DNA from: Gilliamella sp. wkB178
GTDB lineage: Bacteria; Pseudomonadota; Gammaproteobacteria; Enterobacterales; Orbaceae
NCBI RefSeq assembly: GCF_001690705.1
Contig: NZ_LZGK01000013.1
Span: forward strand, 310,001 to 374,000
DNA: 64,000 nucleotides
Direction of reading: 5' to 3'
The translations under genes and the position numbers were made by a program. The notes under the pieces are model-generated. The model was not told where the DNA came from. It ran no database searches and saw only the letters and a program-made list of their open reading frames with translations. The first letter of the stretch is position 1. The number at the start of each line of letters is the position of its first letter. Of the stretch, positions 47,352-55,524 are shown piece by piece.

Positions 47352-47443
47352 ATTAGTAGTTTAAAAATAATTAAATGATTTTTTACTTGCGGATGTCAAT
47401 TATAAAGTAAATAATTATCTACTGGATTGAGTTATTTCTAATG

Positions 47444-47576
47444 GTTATTTTTTACAAAAATGATCAAAGCATATTAGTATCTCATTGATTTATAGGAGGA
47501 TATGTAATATTCAGTGCCATGTAGATATAATGTATATTGCATCTGTAATGAATTTAATGAAATTACAATAGATTAA
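47444..47576 (+). pseudogene. Decayed GT2 glycosyltransferase fragment
   Basis: Translation of 47532-47573 gives VYCICNEFNEIT, against VYCICDEFNEII in the GT2 at 43764-44723. An upstream stretch in another frame gives FFYKNDQSI, against IYYRIHEQSSI in the same protein. Order is kept, but frames and stops break the sequence. It is the remnant of a second copy of that gene, lying just beyond the duplicated acyltransferase. Confidence 0.6.
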
Positions 47577-48014
47577 ATTCCATATTAATATTTCTACATG
47601 TTACATTCTTTAATATAAACATATAACCTCCTTTTTAGGAGTATTACAAAAATATCTTTTTTTATTTTATATATATAAAATAATTTTTGAATGTCAAGTT
47701 CATCCTATTATTGATTGAGTGTATAGATAATTCGCAAATTTAACTATTTGATTTTGAACTCTATGTAATAATATAATTTTATTAAATTGAAACTTGAATT
47801 ACGTTCTTTTTTATTATCCAATTATTTTGCTTTTTCAAGTTTGAGCTTTTAATTTAAAATTGAACTAGCTATCATGAAGCCTTAATAAAGGAATGCTATG
47901 AATTCTAATACAATACATATAAAAATACCTAGATCACTTGTGTTTTTTAATGCAATTATATTAATTATTTATTATATATAGAAAGTGATATTGTTTATTT
48001 ATTAGGGATTAATT

Positions 48015-49787
48015 ATGGGATTTAGAAATTGGTTTTTTTCAAAACTTTATAGAGATAATAAAAAATTTAAAAATGAAATTATCAATTTAAGTAATAAGCT
48101 AGAACGAGTTAATGTTCAATTGTATTCATTTGATGAATTTATGCGTAATATTATTAAACAAGGGAATGAGAAAGTACAAAAAATAAATGATATACAAAAA
48201 TCGACTAAGAATTTGCTAGAAAGAAATTCTAATTTAGAAATAGAAATCACCAATTTAAAAGATAAATTAGATTTCACTAATAGACAAACACAATTAATTG
48301 AGAATATACAAGAATCCGCAAAGAATTTGTTAGAAAGAAATTCTAATTTAGAATCAGAAATCGCTAATTTAAAAGATAAATTAGATTTCACTAATAGACA
48401 AACACAATTAATTGAGAATATACAAGAAACTATTAGGGTTTTGTTAGAAAAAAACTTATGTGTAGAGAAAGAAATCTCTGATTTTAGACCAATATTAGAT
48501 TCAACAAACAATAAGATACAATTAATTGAGAATATAAATTCATCGATAACTATGTTGGCTGAAAAAAATGCATTATTACAAGACAAAATTGTTAATTCAG
48601 AACAAACTGTTAATCTTATTTCGGCAAATAGATTGATTAATGAATTTCAAAAAATTACATGCTTATTTTTGATACATAATATTGAATCATGGGATAGTAT
48701 TTACTCTGTTTATAAAAAAATGATTATACATGAGCGATTCAAAGTTATTATAGCATCAATACCCAGACGTTATCCAGGAAGTAAAATTTTTAAAGATGAA
48801 GAGTATGTTCATAATATCCTTTCAAGATTAGATGTTCCTCATTTAAGGCTAAATAATAGTAATTCTTATGATGATTTAAATATTATTAAGTCGTTGGCTC
48901 CTAATGTTATTTTTAGACAATCTCAATGGGATTATGATATTCCACCGGCCTTTAGTACAGATAATTTAAGATTTGCTAAATTATGTTTGATTCCATATGA
49001 GATCATGAATTTTGTCCAGTTAGGATTTAATCATTTATCAAGTTACTACCATACATCTTGTTGGAAACTCTTTGTTGCGAATCAACAAACAAAAATTGAA
49101 CAAGAACAGCATGATAAATTGAATGGACTCAATGTGTTTGTAACAGGTCACCCAAAAGTGAAAGCGCTTAAAAATGCTAAACCAGCCTGGCCGATCATTT
49201 CAAATTCTGAGGATAAAAAATTTAGAATATTATGGGCTTCACACCATAGTATTGATAAAAATTGGAGCAATTTTAGTGTTTTCTTAAATATCTATAATGA
49301 TATGCTTAGTTGGGCAAAAGAGGATAATTCAATAGAGTTTGTATTTAGCCCTCATCCAGCATTAGTTACTGTTTTAGAAGCTATCACTGATGAAAAATTG
49401 AAACATAGCATAGATGAGTTTTTTATTGAATGGAATAAATTAGATAATACTTATTTTTATAGAGAAGGCCCTTATGGCCCTTTATTTCAAGCTTCTGATA
49501 TTTTAATAATGGATGGTATAAGTTGGTTATTAGAATATCAATTGATGAAAAAACCTTTAATTTTTATAGAAAGGGAAGATCACTCACCATTCACTATCAA
49601 TGGAGAGTTAATTGCAACAGGTACAAATAGAGTTTCTGCTTTTCATCAAGCTAAAGAATTAGCGTATAGGTTTAAAAATGGTGAACAAGATCCTAAACGA
49701 GATAAACAAGATATTGTTGTAAATGAACTATTATTACTTGAAAATGCAGCAGACAATATTGTTGAACTGATACTTGAAGATTTATAG
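48015..49787 (+). CDS. Coiled-coil protein with CDP-glycerol glycerophosphotransferase-like domain
   Basis: 590 residues. Residues ~15-205 form a long coiled coil built from a 38-residue repeat (NLLERNSNLExEIxNLKDKL and so on), two nearly identical copies plus degenerate ones. Residues ~215-585 resemble the TagB/TagF-like family that transfers glycerol phosphate or similar groups: YSVYKKMIIHERFKVIIAS, ILWASHHSID, FSPHPALV and DILIMDGISWLLEYQLMKKP. It may add a phosphopolyol or sugar phosphate to the glycan. There is no signal or membrane segment, so it probably works at the inner face of the membrane. Confidence 0.72.
   Translation: MGFRNWFFSKLYRDNKKFKNEIINLSNKLERVNVQLYSFDEFMRNIIKQGNEKVQKINDIQKSTKNLLERNSNLEIEITNLKDKLDFTNRQTQLIENIQESAKNLLERNSNLESEIANLKDKLDFTNRQTQLIENIQETIRVLLEKNLCVEKEISDFRPILDSTNNKIQLIENINSSITMLAEKNALLQDKIVNSEQTVNLISANRLINEFQKITCLFLIHNIESWDSIYSVYKKMIIHERFKVIIASIPRRYPGSKIFKDEEYVHNILSRLDVPHLRLNNSNSYDDLNIIKSLAPNVIFRQSQWDYDIPPAFSTDNLRFAKLCLIPYEIMNFVQLGFNHLSSYYHTSCWKLFVANQQTKIEQEQHDKLNGLNVFVTGHPKVKALKNAKPAWPIISNSEDKKFRILWASHHSIDKNWSNFSVFLNIYNDMLSWAKEDNSIEFVFSPHPALVTVLEAITDEKLKHSIDEFFIEWNKLDNTYFYREGPYGPLFQASDILIMDGISWLLEYQLMKKPLIFIEREDHSPFTINGELIATGTNRVSAFHQAKELAYRFKNGEQDPKRDKQDIVVNELLLLENAADNIVELILEDL
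48207..48548 (+). repeat. 114-bp in-frame tandem repeat in coiled coil
   Basis: Copies at 48207-48320 and 48321-48434 are almost identical. A third, clearly diverged copy follows at 48435-48548, and a partial fourth after it. The unit is exactly 38 codons, so copy-number change keeps the frame. Confidence 0.85.
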
Positions 49788-50211
49788 CTAATTTTACCAA
49801 ATCAAATAGATTAGTATTTCATAAAATGGCTGCCATCTTGTTATGCTATCAAAATAGTATATTATCTATTATTCTAAATTCTATTTGAAAATATTTGAAA
49901 TTTAATCTTAATTATCATATAGATAAAAAGATAATTTAATTTGGATTGTTTATATATTAAGAAAAAAATTTCAGCTATATTGCTCGATCTTAACTGTAAT
50001 AATCTAATCGTAGAATTAATTGATGATTTATTAAAATGATGTATAAATAGAAAAAGCTTTATATAGAATATATTACTCGATATTTATGTAAAAAATGAAT
50101 GATATAGTCATATATAATGAGTAATTATAAATTTATGTTAATTTTGTGTGAAATTATAGTAAAAGTGATATAATATCTAGCTACCTTATTAATTTAACTT
50201 TTATTTTTAAA
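49788..50211. other. AT-rich intergenic region upstream of GlfT2-like gene
   Basis: 424 bp, extremely AT-rich, with no recognisable gene or RNA. An extended -10 promoter (50166-50174) lies near the downstream end. Confidence 0.4.
50166..50174 (+). promoter_or_regulatory. Extended -10 promoter for GlfT2-like gene
   Basis: TGATATAAT (TGnTATAAT) lies 37 bp before the ATG. The -35 region is weak. In this AT-rich region chance matches are common. Confidence 0.4.
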
Positions 50212-51951
50212 ATGACTTTAGAAAATTTAACATGTATTCAAAATATTCTTATTCCGAATAAAACATTTGGTTCTAATCCGTTAAAATATTTGGTTTCTCA
50301 TTTAATCAGTTACTCTAGAGATGAAATTGTAATTTTTGCTGGTGGAATTGCGTCTTTTGATTCGTATTATAATGCTTTATCTACGCCAGTTTGGAAAGAA
50401 CAGTGTGGTTTAAAATGTTTAGAATTCTTCGCAAAAGGAAGGGGTAGGGCCGCTATTAAATTGTTTATTGCTACTTTAAATGCTGACTATGAACTAGCCA
50501 ACGAAACAGTAGAATTAAACGAAAACTTACAATCTATTTTTGAATATGATTTGTCAAAATTAGAACATAGAGGTTTACTTTATATAACCATTTCTCCAAT
50601 GGAAGATAAAGTGATTTTTAGTGGTGGAGGATGGTATACCCGAGAAAGACCGAAAAGAGATGTTATTCTTGGTATTAGTATTACCCATTTTAATCGTAAA
50701 AACTATGTGTTACCTGCCATTCAAAGAGTTAAAGAAAAAATATTAGATAATCCAACATATAAAGATAAGATACTTTTTACGGTTGTTGATAATTCTAAAA
50801 ATATCTCAAAAGATGAAGCTAATGGTGTTAATGTTATTCCTAATGAAAATACTGGTGGTTCAGGTGGTTTTATGCGAGGTTTACTCTATTATGAGAATGA
50901 CACAAATGCCACCCATGTTTTATTTATGGATGATGATGCATCTTGCGAAACAGAAAGTATTACAAGAGCTTATTGGATTCTATCTTATGTTATTGAAAAT
51001 AATTCTGCTGTTTGTGGTTCATTGTTTATTGATGATAGACCGGATTTTTTAATTGAAAAAGGAGCTACATTTTATACTTATGGGCGACCGAATTGTCATA
51101 ATTTTAACATGACTATCAGACAAAACTTATTAGAATCCGAATTAGGAAACCAACCTAAAATTACCTATGGAGCATGGTGGTTTTTTGCTTTTCCTATTAA
51201 GCATGTTAAAAATTATACATTTCCATTTTTTGTTAGAGGTGATGATATATTTTTTAGTCTTTTTAATGATTTTAATTTTATTGCGCCTATCGGTATTGCT
51301 TGTTATGGGGAAAGCTTTGGAACAAAAACTTCACCTCTAACCCTTTATTTGGATACAAGAAATAATATTGTTAATTCTCTTTATTTAAAAAGACCAATAA
51401 ATAAGATTGCAAGAACTTATAAGCGTTTATATCTGTCCGCACTATACTCGCATAAATATGAAACCGTTGCTGCAATTAGATTATCTTTTAAGCAAGTATG
51501 GGGTGATATTGATTTTTGGTTTAATAATTATGATTTAAGTGATGTAAGAAAATCCTTTACTGAATTAGTCAAAGTTGAAAAATTTTCAAATATTGATATA
51601 GATAAGCTAGCTCCTGTTTATGAATATAAACATAGAACAAAAATTATAAAAAAATTATCATTAAATGGTCTATTGTTTCCAATGAAAAATAAGATTGCTT
51701 ATCAAGAGTTCAGTTTTTGTGCTAATTATGATCATATCTTTGGATTTAAAAAAATACTTTATTACAAACCAAATAATAAAACTGGTTTTATCGTTAAAGT
51801 TTCAAGAGTTAAATTTTTTAAATTGATATTTTGTCTTTATGTTGATCTTTTTAAGATGCGATTAAACTATAAGACTAATATAAAAAAATATAAAAATAAT
51901 TTTGGCAAACTAACTTCTAGAGATTTTTGGACAAAAGTGTTGAAACTATGA
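50212..51951 (+). CDS. GlfT2-like galactofuranosyltransferase
   Basis: 579 residues with the GlfT2 layout: an N-terminal beta-sandwich region (1-150), then a GT2 core with GISITHFNRK near 154, NENTGGSGGFMRGLLYY near 218, metal-binding MDDDA near 240, WWFFAFP near 322 and the FPFFVRGDDIFF catalytic-base segment near 340. The later segment usually holding a Trp-His-Glu-x-Phe reads YGESF, so the metal-binding His may be replaced. It lies next to UDP-galactopyranose mutase (convergent), which makes its expected donor UDP-galactofuranose. Confidence 0.82.
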   Translation: MTLENLTCIQNILIPNKTFGSNPLKYLVSHLISYSRDEIVIFAGGIASFDSYYNALSTPVWKEQCGLKCLEFFAKGRGRAAIKLFIATLNADYELANETVELNENLQSIFEYDLSKLEHRGLLYITISPMEDKVIFSGGGWYTRERPKRDVILGISITHFNRKNYVLPAIQRVKEKILDNPTYKDKILFTVVDNSKNISKDEANGVNVIPNENTGGSGGFMRGLLYYENDTNATHVLFMDDDASCETESITRAYWILSYVIENNSAVCGSLFIDDRPDFLIEKGATFYTYGRPNCHNFNMTIRQNLLESELGNQPKITYGAWWFFAFPIKHVKNYTFPFFVRGDDIFFSLFNDFNFIAPIGIACYGESFGTKTSPLTLYLDTRNNIVNSLYLKRPINKIARTYKRLYLSALYSHKYETVAAIRLSFKQVWGDIDFWFNNYDLSDVRKSFTELVKVEKFSNIDIDKLAPVYEYKHRTKIIKKLSLNGLLFPMKNKIAYQEFSFCANYDHIFGFKKILYYKPNNKTGFIVKVSRVKFFKLIFCLYVDLFKMRLNYKTNIKKYKNNFGKLTSRDFWTKVLKL

Positions 51952-51984
51952 ATTTGGTAGAGTTGATAAAATTATAAATTGCTT

Positions 51985-52014
51985 AAAAAGCTGTCACTTA
52001 AATGACAGCTTTTT
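51985..52014. terminator. Bidirectional terminator between GlfT2-like gene and glf
   Basis: A 12-bp stem AAAAAGCTGTCA/TGACAGCTTTTT with a 6-base loop and T-runs on both strands, between convergent genes. Confidence 0.9.
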
Positions 52015-52016
52015 AT

Positions 52017-53114
52017 TTACAGTAAAATTTCTAAAAAATTTAAAGCTTTTTCGATTACGTGATGCATATCATAATATTTATATTCAGCTAATCTACCACC
52101 AAAATAGACATGTTTTTCACTATCTGCAAGTTCTTTATATCTTTTGTATAGATTAGCATTTTTATCATTATTGATTGGATAATATGCTTCATCTCCGATC
52201 TTCCAATCTTTGGGGTATTCCTTAGTAATAATAGTATGTTCGGTATCAATATAATCAAAATGTTTATGTTCTATAATACGGGTATATGGAATATCAAATT
52301 CCGTATAGTTAACTACCGCATTTCCCTGAAAATTAGGCTCATTAACTGTCTCATTATCAAAATGCAAAGACCTATATTCTAAAGTTCCATATTGGTAATC
52401 ATAAAATTGATCTATTGGGCCTGTATATATAATTTTATCTGCAATGTTTAGATAACTTTGTTTATCACCAAAAAAATTAGTATTTAATTTTACCTCAACA
52501 CCATCAAGCATTTTTTCAATTATCTGAGTATATCCACCAATAGGAATACCTTGGTATTTATCATTAAAGTAATTATTATCAAAAGTAAATCTAACTGGTA
52601 ATCGATTAATAATAAATGGAGGAAGTTCAGTTGCCTTTCTCCCCCATTGTTTTTCAGTATACCCTTTGATTAATATTTCATAAATATCTTTGCCTATTAG
52701 AGATATGGCTTGTTCTTCAAGATTCTTGGGATTTTCAATATGATATAGTTGTTTTTGCTCTTCAATTTTTGCATGAGCTTCCTTTGGAGTTTTTACTCCC
52801 CATAATTGATAAAAAGTATTCATATTAAATGGTAGGTTGTATAATTTACCTTTATAATTTGCTATAGGGGAGTTAGTAAAACGGTTAAATTCAGCAAAAC
52901 TATTAATGTAATCCCATACTATTTTTTTATCAGTATGAAAAATATGAGCTCCATACTTATGAACTTTTATACCATTATTATCTTCAGTATATATATTCCC
53001 AGCAATATGATTACGTTTTTCAATTAAAAGTATTTTATATCCCTTTTTCTTTAATTCATAAGCACATATGGAACCAAATAAGCCACTACCAACAATCAAA
53101 TAGTCATATTTCAT
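52017..53114 (-). CDS. glf: UDP-galactopyranose mutase
   Basis: Flavoenzyme of 365 residues interconverting UDP-galactopyranose and UDP-galactofuranose. The FAD motif GSGLFGSICAYEL is at residues 8-20, then RNHIAGNIYTEDNNGI, YGAHIFHT, GYTEKQWGRKATELP and the C-terminal FGGRLAEYKYYDMH. It supplies the GlfT2-like transferase opposite it. It has its own promoter region at 53115-53262. Confidence 0.95.
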   Translation of the reverse strand: MKYDYLIVGSGLFGSICAYELKKKGYKILLIEKRNHIAGNIYTEDNNGIKVHKYGAHIFHTDKKIVWDYINSFAEFNRFTNSPIANYKGKLYNLPFNMNTFYQLWGVKTPKEAHAKIEEQKQLYHIENPKNLEEQAISLIGKDIYEILIKGYTEKQWGRKATELPPFIINRLPVRFTFDNNYFNDKYQGIPIGGYTQIIEKMLDGVEVKLNTNFFGDKQSYLNIADKIIYTGPIDQFYDYQYGTLEYRSLHFDNETVNEPNFQGNAVVNYTEFDIPYTRIIEHKHFDYIDTEHTIITKEYPKDWKIGDEAYYPINNDKNANLYKRYKELADSEKHVYFGGRLAEYKYYDMHHVIEKALNFLEILL

Positions 53115-53262
53115 AGTATTCTCTTTTATAACAGTTAAAACAAATAATTAGATATTTATTATATTATATTTTTAGTCTAAAAAAGCAAATATTAATTGTA
53201 TTTTGAACAGTTAAATTGTTATATCATTATCCATGAGATTATTATAAACAATAGGCGATTAG

Positions 53263-54264
53263 ATGAAAGATAAGATGCCATTAGTATCAATTATAATACC
53301 GATTTATAACTCTAGCACTTCTATACTAAATACTTTAGCTTCTATAGAAGCTCAATCTTATAAAAATTATGAAGTTATTATGATTAATGACGGCTCTATA
53401 GATAATTCTTTGGAGATTATAGAAAAATATCAAAGAAAAAAAAATAATGTTATTGTATATAGTCAACAGAATTCAGGTGTGTCAGCTGCCAGAAATAAGG
53501 GAATAGAATTAGCAAATGGAGAGTTTATAACATTTTTGGATAGTGATGATATTTATTCACCAATTTTTTTAGAAAAAATGGTATCAAAGCAAAAGGAAAA
53601 AAATACTAATTTAGTTTTTTGTGGATACAATAGAATTAACTCTTCAGGAAAAATTATAATAATTCCTTGTTTATTTAATGAAGAAAATATTTTAAAGTCT
53701 TATTTGCAACGAAACGGGTATTTTCATTTTTCTGGATTTTTAATTAAAAAAAGTATGTTAGTGGAAAATTGTATTTATTTTGAAGAAGGGGTTCATATAT
53801 CTGAAGATCTATTATTTACAGTAAAATTACTCAATAGTGCAGATTGTTCTTGCGTTAAAGAGTATTTATTTAATTATGTTCAGCGTTCAGGTTCGGTTAT
53901 GCTTTCTTCTTGGTCAGATAGTAAGTGGCTTTCTGATATCAGAGGGCATAAACAAATATTAGATTATTTGATTGAGAATTATCATAAAAGTGATAAACAA
54001 GAAATATTAGCGCTTGCTTCAGCATGGATTTTTCAACGTGAAATATCTTATTTAATTGATTGCATAAAAAAAATGAAATATCAGAAAATTAAATGTTATT
54101 TAGATAATATAACTTTCAATAAACAAACTAAACTTTGTGAAAATTCTAAACTTAACAATAAAGATTGGAAAAAATATGAAATTATAAAAAAGAATAACAG
54201 AATTATTTGGTTTTTTTATACCTTATACTATCGATTTTTAAGATTTAATCTAAAAATTTTTTGA
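53263..54264 (+). CDS. Family 2 glycosyltransferase
   Basis: 333 residues. VSIIIPIYNSSTSI, MINDGSIDNSLEI and metal-binding FLDSDDIY near residue 92 define a GT-A enzyme. GVHISEDLLFTVKLL near 180 is the usual catalytic Glu-Asp block. A run of nine A residues lies at 53446-53454. The last 37 bp overlap the end of the convergent GT8 gene. The sugar is unknown. Confidence 0.88.
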   Translation: MKDKMPLVSIIIPIYNSSTSILNTLASIEAQSYKNYEVIMINDGSIDNSLEIIEKYQRKKNNVIVYSQQNSGVSAARNKGIELANGEFITFLDSDDIYSPIFLEKMVSKQKEKNTNLVFCGYNRINSSGKIIIIPCLFNEENILKSYLQRNGYFHFSGFLIKKSMLVENCIYFEEGVHISEDLLFTVKLLNSADCSCVKEYLFNYVQRSGSVMLSSWSDSKWLSDIRGHKQILDYLIENYHKSDKQEILALASAWIFQREISYLIDCIKKMKYQKIKCYLDNITFNKQTKLCENSKLNNKDWKKYEIIKKNNRIIWFFYTLYYRFLRFNLKIF

Positions 54265-55283
54265 AAATAAATTTTATAAATAGAGTACTTTATAAAGTAA
54301 TAAATACTAGAAAAAAATTTCTTTTGATGTAACTTATGTTTAGAACAATATCTTAGTTGGGGGGAATTTTTGGCTACTTGTAAAGGTGAAGATTTCCAAG
54401 GTGAATGATATTTTGAGTCCAAAAAGTAATTAGCACATTTATAATCTTTAGCCCATTTATGCCAAGGTTTAGTCGGACCTATGTAATGGATTAGAATGGT
54501 TTCGTCAGTAACGGGAAAGTAACAACTAGAGTTAGCTTTATATTTTAATTCATAATTAATATTAACTTGTTGATTATATTTTTTATCCAGATATTTAACT
54601 TCTCCATGCAAAATTAAATTTAATACATCTTGATCCAAATGTGTAAAACTTTTTGATAGGTTTTCATCGACGAGTAGCTTTAATGCTTTGTCATTTACTT
54701 TAAAATTTTCCCATTTCTTAAGATCAATTAGTAAAAAACCGGCATTGAAGTAACCGGATAATAATTTCTTTTCATTAAGTCGTATAGCACATTTTTTCCA
54801 CCATATAGGATCTTTATCTTCAACTGCATAAATTATATTATTATCAAACGATAACGTAAATAATTTTTGTAAAGAGCCCTTGCATATAATATCCGCATCA
54901 AGATAAAGAATTTTATCTATTTTATTATAAAAATAATCAGCAATAATAAATCGAAAATAGGTTGCAATTGTCCAGTTTTTAGTTGTAGGTAGATTTGATA
55001 TAAAATTGTCATCCACTAGATAGATAGTTATACAAGTTCTATATTCATCAGTTATTTGTTTTAATTTATTTTGAAAATCTTCACTTATATAACTTGTGAA
55101 TATATGAAAACTAATATTACAATTAAGATTATTCAATAAGATTGACGTAATAGAAACTCCACAACCTAAAAAGAAGTTTTTATCAATTCCATATGCAATA
55201 TTTAGTTGATTAACCTTTTTGCTATTAGGATTAACTGCTAATGTTAATTTTTTTTTAATGACCTCGCTTAAATCAAAATACAT
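54228..55283 (-). CDS. Family 8 glycosyltransferase (WaaJ-like)
   Basis: 351 residues, similar to LPS core galactosyl/glucosyltransferases. LNIAYGIDKNFFLGCGVSI near residue 27, the DxD motif YLDADIIC near 125, FNAGFLLIDLKKW near 175, LDQDVLN and the C-terminal HYIGPTKPWHKW are all GT8 features. The tail is basic and aromatic, as in membrane-associated core transferases. It converges with, and overlaps, the neighbouring GT2 gene. Confidence 0.88.
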   Translation of the reverse strand: MYFDLSEVIKKKLTLAVNPNSKKVNQLNIAYGIDKNFFLGCGVSITSILLNNLNCNISFHIFTSYISEDFQNKLKQITDEYRTCITIYLVDDNFISNLPTTKNWTIATYFRFIIADYFYNKIDKILYLDADIICKGSLQKLFTLSFDNNIIYAVEDKDPIWWKKCAIRLNEKKLLSGYFNAGFLLIDLKKWENFKVNDKALKLLVDENLSKSFTHLDQDVLNLILHGEVKYLDKKYNQQVNINYELKYKANSSCYFPVTDETILIHYIGPTKPWHKWAKDYKCANYFLDSKYHSPWKSSPLQVAKNSPQLRYCSKHKLHQKKFFSSIYYFIKYSIYKIYFQKIFRLNLKNR

Positions 55284-55524
55284 TATTTATATCCTGTTAA
55301 ATCATTTTTTATAAAAATTAATAGTTATATATAATACGGATTCATTATTGAGTTAACTAATTTAAAAAGTATGGAACAATAGAAATATAATGTTATAAAC
55401 GGTATACAGTTATAATAGTATATAGATAAAAAAATTATATTCTAGTGAAAAAGAATTGTAATTAGAATTTAAATTCTTTGGTTATATAGTATAATTTAGT
55501 AACTTTAAATTTAATTTTTCCTGT

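Larger units (their letters stand above)
46101..47378 (+). repeat. Duplicated acyltransferase unit, copy 2
   Basis: Second copy of the unit at 44774-46048, including upstream and downstream non-coding flanks. It is separated from the first copy by only about 50 bp. Confidence 0.85.
47274..48014. other. Long AT-rich gap with gene remnant
   Basis: About 740 bp. It holds the end of the acyltransferase repeat with its hairpin, a decayed GT2 fragment (47444-47576) and a CTCCT/AGGAG hairpin near 47630. The rest (47640-48014) shows no recognisable feature. Confidence 0.5.

Noticed and set aside
48207-48548. Candidate CRISPR array
   Set aside because: Direct repeats are 114 bp, contiguous, without spacers, and encode a coiled coil in frame.
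48116-48586. 156-codon minus-strand frame opposite the coiled coil
   Set aside because: Produced by the repetitive coiled-coil DNA read backwards; Cys/Phe/Ser-rich and repeated in step with the sense repeat. No independent evidence.
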